Assembly (NCBI GenBank): GCA_964012875.1
Contig: CAXGUU010000133.1
Span: forward strand, 1 to 8,691
Direction of reading: 5' to 3'
Length of the DNA: 8,691 bases
Origin: CAXGUU01 sp964012875
GTDB taxonomy: Bacteria; Pseudomonadota; Gammaproteobacteria; Ga0077536
The translations under genes were made by a program, and so were the position numbers. This document shows, one piece after another, positions 1 through 6,855 of this stretch. The notes under the pieces were generated by a model. It did no database searches and was not told the DNA's origin. It was given only the letters and a program-made list of their open reading frames with translations. Position 1 is the stretch's first letter. Each line of letters begins with the position of its first letter.

Positions 1-1465
1 AGCGTCGGTTCGTTTCGGTTGACGAAGTCGAGATAGTTATACGGGAATCGGGCGGTATCGCCGTCGCCTTTCGCCACCTGGTCGAGCGCCTCGCTTAGCT
101 TATCCGGCAGCGATGGAGTCTCTTCAGCCACCCAGTTATCGAAAAAGAAAGCGTAGATCTGGCGTCGCAGGACTTCGGCTGCGTTCAAGTAGATGGCAGG
201 TGATTCGACGTCGCCGTGGAGCATCTCCAAGGGATTGGCAAAGTAATACTGGTCATGCCCGTCCTGAGACGCATCGGCAATCGCGAAGATTGCGGCGTTC
301 CCGTCCAGGCGGCCGGCGCGACCAACGCGTTGGATAAAGCTCGCCTGGTTTGGGGGCACGCCGCCGAGCATTACGCTGGACAGGGTACCTATGTTGATAC
401 CCATTTCCAGAGTGGGGGTGGCCGACAGTAGGTTCTCGAACCAGGGCTCGGCCTGTTCCGGTTTGGCCATGAATCTGTTTTGCAGTTCCACCCGTTCGTC
501 CCGCTCTAGGAGCCCGGTGTGCTCGTGGGCGATGACGCGGGTGAGGTCTCCCTCCCTCAGCCGGGAATGCCACCAGTCGGCCGAATTGCTTGGGTCTGGC
601 GATAAGACTTCGCCGGGGCTGTTCCATGCCGGCAGGCCGTCTAGCGTGTCAGTGATGTCTTCGGGTACCCAGACGGTCTGGGCGGCGGATGGCGTGACCA
701 TTCGGCGCGGCGTCTGGCACAGGTCCAGCCGGGATGGTTCCAGACCAAACACCTGAGCTTGCATGCCGCGATCATCCAGAGCGACAAACCGCCCGAGTCC
801 TGCCTCCTCGAGAGCCTTCAGAAGCTCCTCATAGGCTAGGGTGATGATTCCAGGAGAATAGACGCTCAAGCCTAGCGCGAGCTGAGCCCATCCAATCAGA
901 GGGTTGCTGTTGCGCTCCTCCAGATTGAGAAAGCCGTGACGACCGGGGTCACGAGTAATAAAGCGCGGAGTTGGGGCGTTGCGACGATGCGGTAGCCAGA
1001 TTCTTCGACTGCTAGCGAACTCGAACCGGCGGAAGTCCCCAGTCTCCGCCACGTACTGCAATCCGAAGTGGAGGATCCCACCCCCTCGGATCAACATCAG
1101 CGCGAGGCCGAGTGCCCAGTGAAAAACCTGCCGTTCCGTAATATCCTCTAGGCCGCCGCCCGCTCCCCGTAACTCTTGTGCAATGGTCTCGGCCACCACG
1201 CGGACCTCGCCAATCCGCGGGAACAGGACGGCGACGCCGACCTTGCTGAGCGTCGGGCCCCGGTCGCTCAGGTGCGTCAATTCCTCAATGGTCCGCCACT
1301 GCAATCGCTCGCAGAGCATCGCTGGTAGGTTAGAGTCTTCGGGAAGCTGGCCGGTGCTCAACAGTGTCTTCCAGTCCCGCAGCCACTCCATCCCTGGCGG
1401 AATGAATTGTGCGACCAGGTCCCGCGGAGACAACGCCAGCGGGCTGGCGGGATCGAGGTAAACAG
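1..1465 (-). pseudogene. C-terminal part of large SF2 (DEAD/DEAH) helicase, 5' part missing, 3' end outside window
   Basis: This is the helicase half of the chimeric frame. It begins around YLDPASPLALSPRDLVAQFI (chimera residues 139-158), which I read as the linker after the first RecA domain of a very large helicase. A segment GPTLSKVGVAVLF follows and then the second RecA domain. The arginine-finger motif VI (QRVGRAGR, 515-522) is intact. Motif V reads GINIG, where GIDIG is commoner. Such helicases occur in anti-phage loci (DISARM DrmA, the DpdJ of 7-deazapurine DNA modification clusters) and among Lhr/YprA-like proteins. I cannot choose between these, and no partner defence gene is visible in the window. 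Codon usage is regular and there are no internal stops over about 490 codons, so decay is recent or the frame is still selected. Confidence 0.6.
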
Positions 1466-1874
1466 TGCCCAGCCGCTCGAGTGCTTCGGGATGTTCGTTA
1501 CTGACCATCATGACGCGGGTCTTCGCACCCAGTATTTGCGGGAGTTGTGGTGCATGAAGCAGACCTTCCAAGGTCAGATCAACAACCATACCCGCCGCCT
1601 TAATCGCCTCCAGCGCGGCATCGTGTCCATTGAGCACCTGAGTGGCACCGGTTGAACGTACGGGTACCGGGGCTTGTTGTGCCGGCGTTGGAATTTCCAG
1701 TACGAACACGTTTGCGCCTAGCGCCTCAAGTGCTAATCGTGACAGTTCGACATTAACGTGTCGGGATTGGGTCTCGCTCAGGATTGTGACCGCTTCACCG
1801 GCTTCAACCTGACACAACTCGAATACGCGTTGGAAGGCCGCGATCCAGCGATATTCAATACGATCTCGCAACAT
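1..1874 (-). CDS. Chimeric ORF: M29/NicX-type N-terminus fused in frame to SF2 helicase C-terminal region (partial, runs off window)
   Basis: I translated the reverse complement by hand from the ATG at 1874 and found no stop through 624 codons to base 1. Residues 1-135 look like the N-terminal domain of M29-like proteins related to NicX. From about residue 137 the sequence changes to a large DEAD/DEAH-type superfamily 2 helicase. Its C-terminal domain shows HEHTG at 450-454, a motif-V-like SATPTLEMGINIG at 484-496 and motif VI QRVGRAGR at 515-522. After that comes a conserved-looking NPLEM...LRRQ...FDNWV stretch (547-582), which I associate with big defence-type helicases (DrmA/DpdJ/Lhr-like). 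No Walker A or DExH motif occurs, so the first RecA domain is missing and helicase activity is unlikely. An upstream GGAG lies 9 nt before the ATG. Intact family members of both parents are much longer for each part, so this is probably a rearrangement product. The reading frame is certain. The family calls are from motif recognition. Confidence 0.75.
   Translation of the reverse strand, partial: MLRDRIEYRWIAAFQRVFELCQVEAGEAVTILSETQSRHVNVELSRLALEALGANVFVLEIPTPAQQAPVPVRSTGATQVLNGHDAALEAIKAAGMVVDLTLEGLLHAPQLPQILGAKTRVMMVSNEHPEALERLGTVYLDPASPLALSPRDLVAQFIPPGMEWLRDWKTLLSTGQLPEDSNLPAMLCERLQWRTIEELTHLSDRGPTLSKVGVAVLFPRIGEVRVVAETIAQELRGAGGGLEDITERQVFHWALGLALMLIRGGGILHFGLQYVAETGDFRRFEFASSRRIWLPHRRNAPTPRFITRDPGRHGFLNLEERNSNPLIGWAQLALGLSVYSPGIITLAYEELLKALEEAGLGRFVALDDRGMQAQVFGLEPSRLDLCQTPRRMVTPSAAQTVWVPEDITDTLDGLPAWNSPGEVLSPDPSNSADWWHSRLREGDLTRVIAHEHTGLLERDERVELQNRFMAKPEQAEPWFENLLSATPTLEMGINIGTLSSVMLGGVPPNQASFIQRVGRAGRLDGNAAIFAIADASQDGHDQYYFANPLEMLHGDVESPAIYLNAAEVLRRQIYAFFFDNWVAEETPSLPDKLSEALDQVAKGDGDTARFPYNYLDFVNRNEPT
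1466..1874 (-). pseudogene. N-terminal fragment of M29 / 2,5-dihydroxypyridine 5,6-dioxygenase (NicX)-like gene
   Basis: The first ~136 codons of the chimeric frame encode the N-terminal domain of the aminopeptidase-T/NicX family. The features are an RIEYRWIAAFQRVFELCQV start, a GEAVTILSETQS strand-loop (26-37), ALGANVFVLEIPTP (51-64), PVPVRSTGA (69-77), and VVDLTLEGLLHAPQLPQIL (97-115) leading into VMMVSNEHPEALERL (121-135). In intact relatives of roughly 350 residues this continues into a metal-binding domain with conserved His/Glu residues. Here the family resemblance ends abruptly at the junction near 1466-1472, so the catalytic metal site is absent. NicX itself opens the ring of 2,5-dihydroxypyridine in nicotinate degradation, but many relatives are uncharacterised, so the ancestral substrate is unknown. 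The fragment keeps its start codon and ribosome binding site (GGAG at 1884-1887). Confidence 0.7.
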
Positions 1875-1883
1875 GTTTTTTTA

Positions 1884-1887
1884 CTCC
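1884..1887 (-). promoter_or_regulatory. Ribosome binding site of the chimeric ORF
   Basis: On the minus strand GGAG is followed by nine A-rich bases and then the ATG at 1874. The A-rich spacer and good distance support this ATG as the start, which also coincides with where M29/NicX-like homology begins. Confidence 0.5.
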
Positions 1888-1920
1888 GGATCCGCGTAAT
1901 TCGGCTCGTGTGTTGTCTGC

Positions 1921-2201
1921 TTATGATTCCTGATTATCGGGGTGCCTATCCCGAAACGCCGGCAACGTTAGACAATGGTCTGCAGTCTTCGCGGTACGCG
2001 AAAAATCGTCCATATCAACGCCATTCCGTCGCGCCAGATCAGCCTGCGTGACTATGCAAATATCTACCAGTGATACCGCATCCCCGATCGCGAATTCAGA
2101 GTTTGTGCCATCGTCCTCGAGTACGAAATCTGCTTCATCTCCAGCGCAATGCGTACCCGGCAAGCAGCTGACGAACGTGCGAAATCCGACAGGTCATACA
2201 C
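1921..2201 (-). pseudogene. Maleylacetoacetate isomerase (GST-family) remnant with internal deletion and frameshift
   Basis: Two pieces of one zeta-class GST gene are seen in different frames. From a possible GTG at 2201 the frame reads VYDLSDFARSSAACRVRIAL and continues EMKQISYS. This is the glutathione-binding N-terminus of MaiA-type isomerases, whose hallmark is RSSAAxRVRIAL. The frame stops at 2064-2066. In the next frame, from about 2125 down to the TAA at 1921-1923, it reads FAIGDAVSLVDICIV, then ADLARRNGVDMDDF and LPAFRDRHPDNQES, which matches the C-terminal end of the same family (GDxxSLADxCLVPQ...LPAFxxAHPxxQP). The roughly 120 residues that normally lie between are absent; the junction falls near 2105-2120. 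Intact MaiA has about 210-220 residues and isomerises maleylacetoacetate or maleylpyruvate to the fumaryl form. The piece lies 46 bp upstream of the NicX-helicase chimera on the same strand. It is almost certainly non-functional. Confidence 0.7.
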
Positions 2202-2217
2202 CCGGTCGATCTCGTTT

Positions 2218-2304
2218 TTACATCACATCTGCCCGAGCCACGCCGGATGACGCATCGCGTCCGGCCGCCATCGCTTCAGCAATGCTGATGGTAGTCTCAG
2301 CCAT
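2218..2304 (-). CDS. Short 28-aa ORF overlapping the ferredoxin stop; possible gene remnant
   Basis: An ATG at 2304 overlaps the TGA of the upstream ferredoxin gene (ATGGCTGA arrangement) and reads MAETTISIAEAM followed by AAGRDASSGVARADVM, then TAA at 2218-2220. The overlap is what one expects of a translationally coupled operon gene. At 28 residues it is either a tiny peptide or the surviving N-terminus of a lost enzyme. I do not recognise a family. It sits just before the maiA-like remnant, in a stretch where every gene seems broken, which favours the remnant reading. Confidence 0.3.
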   Translation of the reverse strand: MAETTISIAEAMAAGRDASSGVARADVM

Positions 2305-2617
2305 CGTTGTTGGCGACGTGGACAACCAGGCCGTCAAGCGCGTTCGTGACTTCTATCTGACAGGCCAGACGACTGTTCGGTTTACGTTCCAGTGTAAGTT
2401 CTAGCGTTGAATCTTCGATCTCTTCGGCGTCACCGACTTTTTCCATCCAAGCCTCATCAATATAAGCATGGCACGTACTACAGGCGCAGCTGCCGCCGCA
2501 TATCGCCAGGATACCGTCAATGCCGTTCTGGATCGCACCCTCCATGACAGAAAGGCCAACCGCGACTTCACACTCATGCTGTGCACCGTGAATGTCGATG
2601 TAGGTAATTTTCGGCAC
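2297..2617 (-). CDS. [2Fe-2S] ferredoxin, adrenodoxin/putidaredoxin type (copy 1)
   Basis: This is a 106-residue plant/vertebrate-type ferredoxin of normal length. The cluster ligands are Cys40, Cys46, Cys49 and Cys86 (C-x5-C-x2-C-x36-C), set in the CGGSCACSTCH loop; Cys44 is an extra cysteine also seen in putidaredoxin-like proteins. The end LDGLVVHV is typical. The protein is a soluble one-electron carrier, probably reduced by the FAD reductase encoded 30 bp upstream and normally serving a P450 or Rieske-type oxygenase. The start is GTG (2615-2617), supported by a strong GAGGAGG four bases upstream and by alignment with the second ferredoxin, which also begins MPK. It is roughly half identical to copy 2 (3918-4241) by hand alignment. 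Last intact gene of the minus-strand operon. Confidence 0.9.
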   Translation of the reverse strand: MPKITYIDIHGAQHECEVAVGLSVMEGAIQNGIDGILAICGGSCACSTCHAYIDEAWMEKVGDAEEIEDSTLELTLERKPNSRLACQIEVTNALDGLVVHVANNDG

Positions 2618-2647
2618 TCCGCCTCCTCTCCCAAGTACTTATTGTAG

Positions 2648-3877
2648 TTATTGAGCAGCTTTTGCGAACTGCATCAAATTGACTGCAGCATCACCTGCCT
2701 GCGTAGGTGACAAAGGCCGCGCGCCGGCCAAAATTCTTCTGCAGGCCATATGGTCTGCAGGCGCGTTCACCGAATCCGCTCCCAAAAGCTTACCATCGCG
2801 AAAGTAGAAAATAGAAAACCTTTGGGCTTCGACGTCTCCACGAATAACGGTCTCATCAAAAGCCGCCGTGATCCCTGCCATCTGCAACTTGACGTCGTAT
2901 TGGTCCGACCAGAACCACGGCACCTGATTATACGCCTCGCGTTCACCGAGCATCGTCATCGCGGCGGTTTTGGCCTGATCAACGGCGTTCTGCACTGACT
3001 CAAGACGAATCTCTGTGCCGAGATATGAGTTGAAATGCATGGTGCAATCGCCGGCAGCGACTACGTGTGGGTCTGAAGTCAGCGCGTAGGCGTCAACCAG
3101 GATGCCCCCACGACAGGCGATTCCCGCCGCCTCGGCAATTTCACTGTTCGGGACCACTCCGATCCCGACGACAACGATATCCGCTGCTACGGTATCCTGG
3201 TCGGCAAGCCCGATTTCTAGCTGGCCGGACGGTAACTGCTGAATCACCTCGACCTGGCTCGCTAACTTCACTCTGGCACCGCGATTCTGGTGCAGGGTTA
3301 AATAAAAGTCTGAAATGGCCGGAGACACAACACGCTCCATCAAGCGGGATTGCGTCTCGATAATGGTTACGGCCTTGCCGAGTGTGCGCGCCTGACTCGC
3401 AACCTCGAGGCCAATAAAACCTCCTCCGACAACGGCGATGGAACCTACAGTGCCGAGCTTATCTGCCAAAGCAACAGAATCGGCGAGCGTACGGACATAA
3501 TAGAGATTCTCAAGATCGTAGCCGGGACAGGTGAGTTCACGAACCCGTGCTCCGGTAGCTAGGGCCAATTTTTCGTACGCCAACTCCGCACCGTCAGCGC
3601 AGACTACTTTGCGCTCGGCGCAGTGGAGGCGGGCGACGCTGGCCCCCGTACGCACATCGACATCGATTTTTCTAAAGTAATCAGGCTGGCGAAACAGCAG
3701 CCGTCCTGCTTCGAGCTCTCCACTCAGGAATGTTTTCGACAGCGGTGGCCGCTGATAAGGTAGCGACGGTTCATCTCCTAGCAGGATCAGATCACCACCG
3801 AATTTATTCTTACGCAGCGTGTCGCAGAGCTGCATGCCGGCCTGACCGGCTCCAACAACGATAAAAGTTTCTGACAT
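2648..3877 (-). CDS. FAD/NAD(P)-dependent ferredoxin reductase (putidaredoxin/rhodocoxin reductase type)
   Basis: A 409-residue flavoprotein of family-typical length that moves electrons from NAD(P)H to a [2Fe-2S] ferredoxin. The FAD-binding Rossmann fold is at the N-terminus (VVGAGQAG, G9/G11/G14), followed by YQRPPLSKTFL (41-51). The nucleotide-binding GxGxxG is VVGGGFIG (G151/G153/G156), with Glu174 at the end of the second strand, suggesting NADH over NADPH. The second FAD motif AAGDC is at 274-278. The C-terminal reductase domain has PWFWSDQYD (320-328), as in CamA, BphA4 and ThcD. It lies between two ferredoxin genes, 40 bp after one and 30 bp before the other, so either may be the partner. 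The ribosome binding site is weak (GGA close to the ATG). Confidence 0.92.
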   Translation of the reverse strand: MSETFIVVGAGQAGMQLCDTLRKNKFGGDLILLGDEPSLPYQRPPLSKTFLSGELEAGRLLFRQPDYFRKIDVDVRTGASVARLHCAERKVVCADGAELAYEKLALATGARVRELTCPGYDLENLYYVRTLADSVALADKLGTVGSIAVVGGGFIGLEVASQARTLGKAVTIIETQSRLMERVVSPAISDFYLTLHQNRGARVKLASQVEVIQQLPSGQLEIGLADQDTVAADIVVVGIGVVPNSEIAEAAGIACRGGILVDAYALTSDPHVVAAGDCTMHFNSYLGTEIRLESVQNAVDQAKTAAMTMLGEREAYNQVPWFWSDQYDVKLQMAGITAAFDETVIRGDVEAQRFSIFYFRDGKLLGADSVNAPADHMACRRILAGARPLSPTQAGDAAVNLMQFAKAAQ

Positions 3878-3917
3878 TCCAGAGGTTCCGGGCGCGCCTG
3901 TTTGTCCTGACGGAATC

Positions 3918-4241
3918 TCAGGTCTGGCGCTCAGGAATATTTACGACAAGGCCGTCCAGTTCTTCGGTCATTTTGATTTGACAGCTCAGACGTGAATTCT
4001 GCAGGCGATCTGTCGTCGTGCATTCGAGCATATCGCCCTCCATGTCGCCGACCGCGGGAAGTTCACCGGCACGAGCTTCTTCAACGTAAACGTGACAAGT
4101 CGCACAGGCACAACCACCACCGCACTCGGCCACGATCCCCTCGACATCGTTTTGAATCGCTGCCTCCATCAGACTCCACCCGACCGGGACCTCGACCTCT
4201 TGTTCGTCACCTGTTGTATTTCGATAAATTACTTTTGGCAT
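3918..4241 (-). CDS. [2Fe-2S] ferredoxin, adrenodoxin/putidaredoxin type (copy 2)
   Basis: A 107-residue ferredoxin starting MPKVIYRNTTG. Ligands are Cys40, Cys46, Cys49 and Cys87, in CGGGCACATCH and NSRLSCQI. An ATG at 4277 in the same frame would add 12 residues and overlap the ETF-QO gene. I prefer 4241 because the extension has no family likeness and the paralogue also begins MPK. The ATG lies 10 bp after the ETF-QO stop, so translation is probably coupled, and no good Shine-Dalgarno is visible. It is more acidic than copy 1 in the 55-72 region (EEARAGELPAVGDMEGD), the area that contacts reductase and oxygenase partners in related ferredoxins. The two copies may therefore serve different acceptors (inference). 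Confidence 0.9.
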   Translation of the reverse strand: MPKVIYRNTTGDEQEVEVPVGWSLMEAAIQNDVEGIVAECGGGCACATCHVYVEEARAGELPAVGDMEGDMLECTTTDRLQNSRLSCQIKMTEELDGLVVNIPERQT

Positions 4242-4251
4242 GCTGTTGGTA

Positions 4252-5883
4252 TCACATGTTCGGGTAGTTCGGGCCACCGGCGCCTTCCGGCGTCACCCAG
4301 TTGATGTTCTGCGTCGGATCTTTGATATCGCAGGTTTTGCAGTGAACACAGTTTTGTGCGTTGATCTGCAACTGCGTCTCGCCCCCCTCCTCGACGAACT
4401 CGTATACGCCGGCGGGACAGTAACGTTGTTCCGGGCCCGCGTAGGACGCCAGGTTGACTGCCAACGGTACGCTGTCGTCTTTCAGGGTCAGGTGACAGGG
4501 CTGCTCTTCTTCGTGGTTGGTATTGGATAAAAATACCGAAGAAAGCCGGTCGAAAGTGACCTCGCCGTCTGGTTTCGGGTACTCAATGGGTTTCGATTCA
4601 GCAGCCGGTTTCAGCTGTTCGTGATCGGGCCGGTGATGTAGCGTCCACGGTGCTTTACCCCGCAGAATCACCGTGTCGAGACCCGAGTACGCGATCGCCG
4701 GTAACAAGCCCCAGTGGAACGACGGTTTGACGTTGCGAACACGATACAGCTCGTCCCACAACCAGGTTTGAGACAGGCGCTCGGCATAATCGCTGATTTC
4801 CCGCACTTCGTCACCCGATGTCGTCAGGGCATCGAAGACTGCTTCGGCCGCGGTCATGCCCGATTTCATGGCGGTATGCGAACCCTTGATCTTGGGCACA
4901 TTCAGAAACCCGGCGCCATCGCCAATAAGCATGCCACCCGGAAAAGTCAGCTTCGGAATCGACTGAAAGCCACCGGCGCTGATTGCCCGAGCGCCGTATG
5001 AAATGCGCTTACCCCCTTCAAACAGGGGGCGGACGGACGGATGGGTCTTGAAACGCTGCATTTCTTCGAAGGGACTGAGATACGGATTGTCGTAACCGAG
5101 CCCGATCACAAACCCGACTGAAACGAGATTGTCATCGAAGTGGTAGATGAAGGCGCCGCCGTATGTCCAATGTTTCATCGGCCAGCCGGCGGTATGAGTA
5201 ATCTGTCCGGGATTATGCTTGCCGGGGTCGACTTCCCATAACTCCTTGATACCCAATCCGTACACTTGTGGTTCCGCATCGCGCCTTAGATCAAAGCGTT
5301 CAAACAAGGTTTTAGTAAGAGACCCACGACAACCTTCCCCGAACATTGTCTGGCGCGCGTGGAGTTCCATGCCGGGTTCGAAGTTTGGTCCTTCTTCGCC
5401 GTCCCGCGTGCGACCCATATCACCCGTGGCAACACCCTTGACGCTGCCGTCATCGTGGTACAACACTTCAGCAGCCGCAAAGCCCGGATAAATTTCCACT
5501 TCAAGCGCTTCCGCCTGTTCTGCGAGCCAGCGACATACGTTGCCGAGACTGACAATGTAGTTGCCGTGATTACTCATCTGCGGCGGCGTAAAGAAGCGAA
5601 ACGCCCGCTTTTCGGTCAACAGCATGAAACGATCGTCTGCGGCCGGCGTATTCAGCGGTGCGCCGAGTTCCTTCCAATCGGGCAACAATTCATCCAGCGC
5701 CCGCGGTTCAAGCACCGCACCGGAGAGGATGTGCGCGCCAACCTCAGAACCTTTCTCAAGCACACAGACCGTCAACTCCTGCTCACGTTCAGCCGCCAGT
5801 TGCTTCAGGCGAATCGCCGCCGCCAGGCCAGACGGACCGCCGCCGACGATGACCACATCAAACTCCATGGATTCACGTTCCAT
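4252..5883 (-). CDS. Electron transfer flavoprotein-ubiquinone oxidoreductase (ETF-QO, EC 1.5.5.1)
   Basis: A 543-residue membrane-associated flavoprotein, full length for the bacterial family. It takes electrons from reduced EtfAB and passes them to ubiquinone. The N-terminal FAD fold is VVIVGGGPSG (G14/G16/G19). The second FAD contact is LIGDGAGFLN (319-328). The core contains TAGWPMKHWTYGGAFIYH (231-248) and GYDNPYLSPFEE (263-274). The C-terminal [4Fe-4S] domain has ligands Cys489, Cys512, Cys515 and Cys518 (YCPAGVYEF, NCVHCKTCDIKDP) and ends in GGPNYPNM. A strong AAGGAGG five bases upstream of the ATG at 5881-5883 fixes the start; Met6 is an in-frame alternative. It follows etfA by 35 bp. 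The neighbouring acyl-CoA dehydrogenase is an expected electron donor to its substrate, EtfAB. Confidence 0.96.
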   Translation of the reverse strand: MERESMEFDVVIVGGGPSGLAAAIRLKQLAAEREQELTVCVLEKGSEVGAHILSGAVLEPRALDELLPDWKELGAPLNTPAADDRFMLLTEKRAFRFFTPPQMSNHGNYIVSLGNVCRWLAEQAEALEVEIYPGFAAAEVLYHDDGSVKGVATGDMGRTRDGEEGPNFEPGMELHARQTMFGEGCRGSLTKTLFERFDLRRDAEPQVYGLGIKELWEVDPGKHNPGQITHTAGWPMKHWTYGGAFIYHFDDNLVSVGFVIGLGYDNPYLSPFEEMQRFKTHPSVRPLFEGGKRISYGARAISAGGFQSIPKLTFPGGMLIGDGAGFLNVPKIKGSHTAMKSGMTAAEAVFDALTTSGDEVREISDYAERLSQTWLWDELYRVRNVKPSFHWGLLPAIAYSGLDTVILRGKAPWTLHHRPDHEQLKPAAESKPIEYPKPDGEVTFDRLSSVFLSNTNHEEEQPCHLTLKDDSVPLAVNLASYAGPEQRYCPAGVYEFVEEGGETQLQINAQNCVHCKTCDIKDPTQNINWVTPEGAGGPNYPNM

Positions 5884-5895
5884 GACTGCCTCCTT
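5884..5895 (-). promoter_or_regulatory. Strong ribosome binding site of ETF-QO
   Basis: Minus-strand AAGGAGG followed by CAGTC and the ATG at 5883. This nearly perfect Shine-Dalgarno decides for Met1 over the downstream in-frame Met6. Confidence 0.7.
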
Positions 5896-5918
5896 GCGCG
5901 ATGCTCCGGCTGTGCACT

Positions 5919-6854
5919 TCAGTCACCAAGCGCCTCGACCATAGCTGGTACTTCTTTGAATAGATCGCCGACCAGTCCGTAGTCGGCCACACCAAAAATC
6001 GGCGCTTCTTCGTCTTTGTTGATCGCCACGATCACCTTTGAATCTTTCATGCCTGCCAGATGCTGGATCGCGCCCGAAATACCGACAGCAATATAGAGTG
6101 TTGGAGCTACAACTTTGCCGGTTTGCCCAACCTGATAGTCATTAGGGACATAGCCTGCATCCACTGCCGCGCGTGAGGCACCGACGGCAGCCCCCAGCTT
6201 ATCTGCCAGCGCCTCGATGACCGCGAAGTTCTCCGAACTGCCGACGCCCCGCCCGCCCGAAACAATAATGTCAGCAGCGGCGAGTTCAGGCCGGTCAGAC
6301 TTGGTCAGCTCTTCGTCCACGAATGACGAGAGTCCTGCGTCAGCCTGTGCGTCGAGTGCTTCGACCGCGCCGCTGCCGCCACTTTCAGACGCGGCATCAA
6401 ATGCCGTCGTTCTAACAGTAATGACTTTTTTCGCATCGCTGCTTTTGACGGTCGCAATGACGTTGCCCGCGTAAATCGGCCGCACAAAAGTATCAGCGTC
6501 TTCGACACCAATGATGTCTGAAATCTGCGCCACGTCTAGTAATGCGGCAACCCGCGGCATTACGTTTTTTCCGGTCGTCGTTGCCGCAGCCAGAACGTGC
6601 TCATAATCTGCGGCGGTATCTACTACCAATGGTGCTAGATTTTCCGCCAGTGCGTTCGCGTAATGCGGCCCGTCACAATGCAAAACCTTGCGCACGCCGA
6701 CAACCGAAGCCGCTGCTTCCGCAACCGCTTGCGCTCCGTTCCCAGAGACCAGTACGTCAACCTCCGCACCAATCGCCGTAGCAGCCGCAATGGCGTTCAG
6801 GGTTGCCGGATTAAGTGCCGAGTTATCGTGCTCAGCGATTACTAGTGCTGCCAT
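5919..6854 (-). CDS. etfA: Electron transfer flavoprotein alpha subunit
   Basis: A 311-residue EtfA of normal length that binds FAD and, with EtfB, accepts electrons from acyl-CoA dehydrogenases. The N-terminal adenine-nucleotide-hydrolase-like domain runs over roughly residues 1-185. The C-terminal FAD domain has VSGGRGVGSSENF (198-210), GASRAAVDAGY (225-235), QVGQTGKVVAP (241-251), LYIAVGISGAIQHLAGM (253-269) and AINKDEEAPIFGVADYGLVGD (277-297), all classic EtfA signature segments. The ATG follows the etfB stop with only one base between (TGAgATG), so the two subunits are translationally coupled for one-to-one assembly. A GGTGA five bases upstream, inside the etfB end, serves as ribosome binding site. 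Confidence 0.96.
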   Translation of the reverse strand: MAALVIAEHDNSALNPATLNAIAAATAIGAEVDVLVSGNGAQAVAEAAASVVGVRKVLHCDGPHYANALAENLAPLVVDTAADYEHVLAAATTTGKNVMPRVAALLDVAQISDIIGVEDADTFVRPIYAGNVIATVKSSDAKKVITVRTTAFDAASESGGSGAVEALDAQADAGLSSFVDEELTKSDRPELAAADIIVSGGRGVGSSENFAVIEALADKLGAAVGASRAAVDAGYVPNDYQVGQTGKVVAPTLYIAVGISGAIQHLAGMKDSKVIVAINKDEEAPIFGVADYGLVGDLFKEVPAMVEALGD

Positions 6855-6855
6855 C

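Noticed and set aside
391..756. 121-codon plus-strand ORF
   Set aside because: Antisense to the continuous helicase frame, with a low-complexity Ser/Arg composition typical of a shadow ORF.
1921..2163. 80-codon ORF as an intact small protein
   Set aside because: Only the part after about residue 20 resembles the C-terminus of MaiA. The matching N-terminus lies in another frame just upstream, so this is part of a broken gene.
2401..2634. 77-codon minus-strand ORF overlapping ferredoxin copy 1
   Set aside because: It is an alternative frame of the ferredoxin gene, which has all four cluster cysteines and a strong ribosome binding site.
4242..4277. Upstream ATG at 4277 for ferredoxin copy 2
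   Set aside because: It would add 12 residues without family likeness and overlap the ETF-QO coding end; the paralogue starts at the equivalent of 4241.
5359..5982. 207-codon plus-strand ORF antisense to ETF-QO
   Set aside because: It lies almost wholly opposite the well-supported ETF-QO gene, shows no recognisable domain, and is explained by the codon bias of the real gene.
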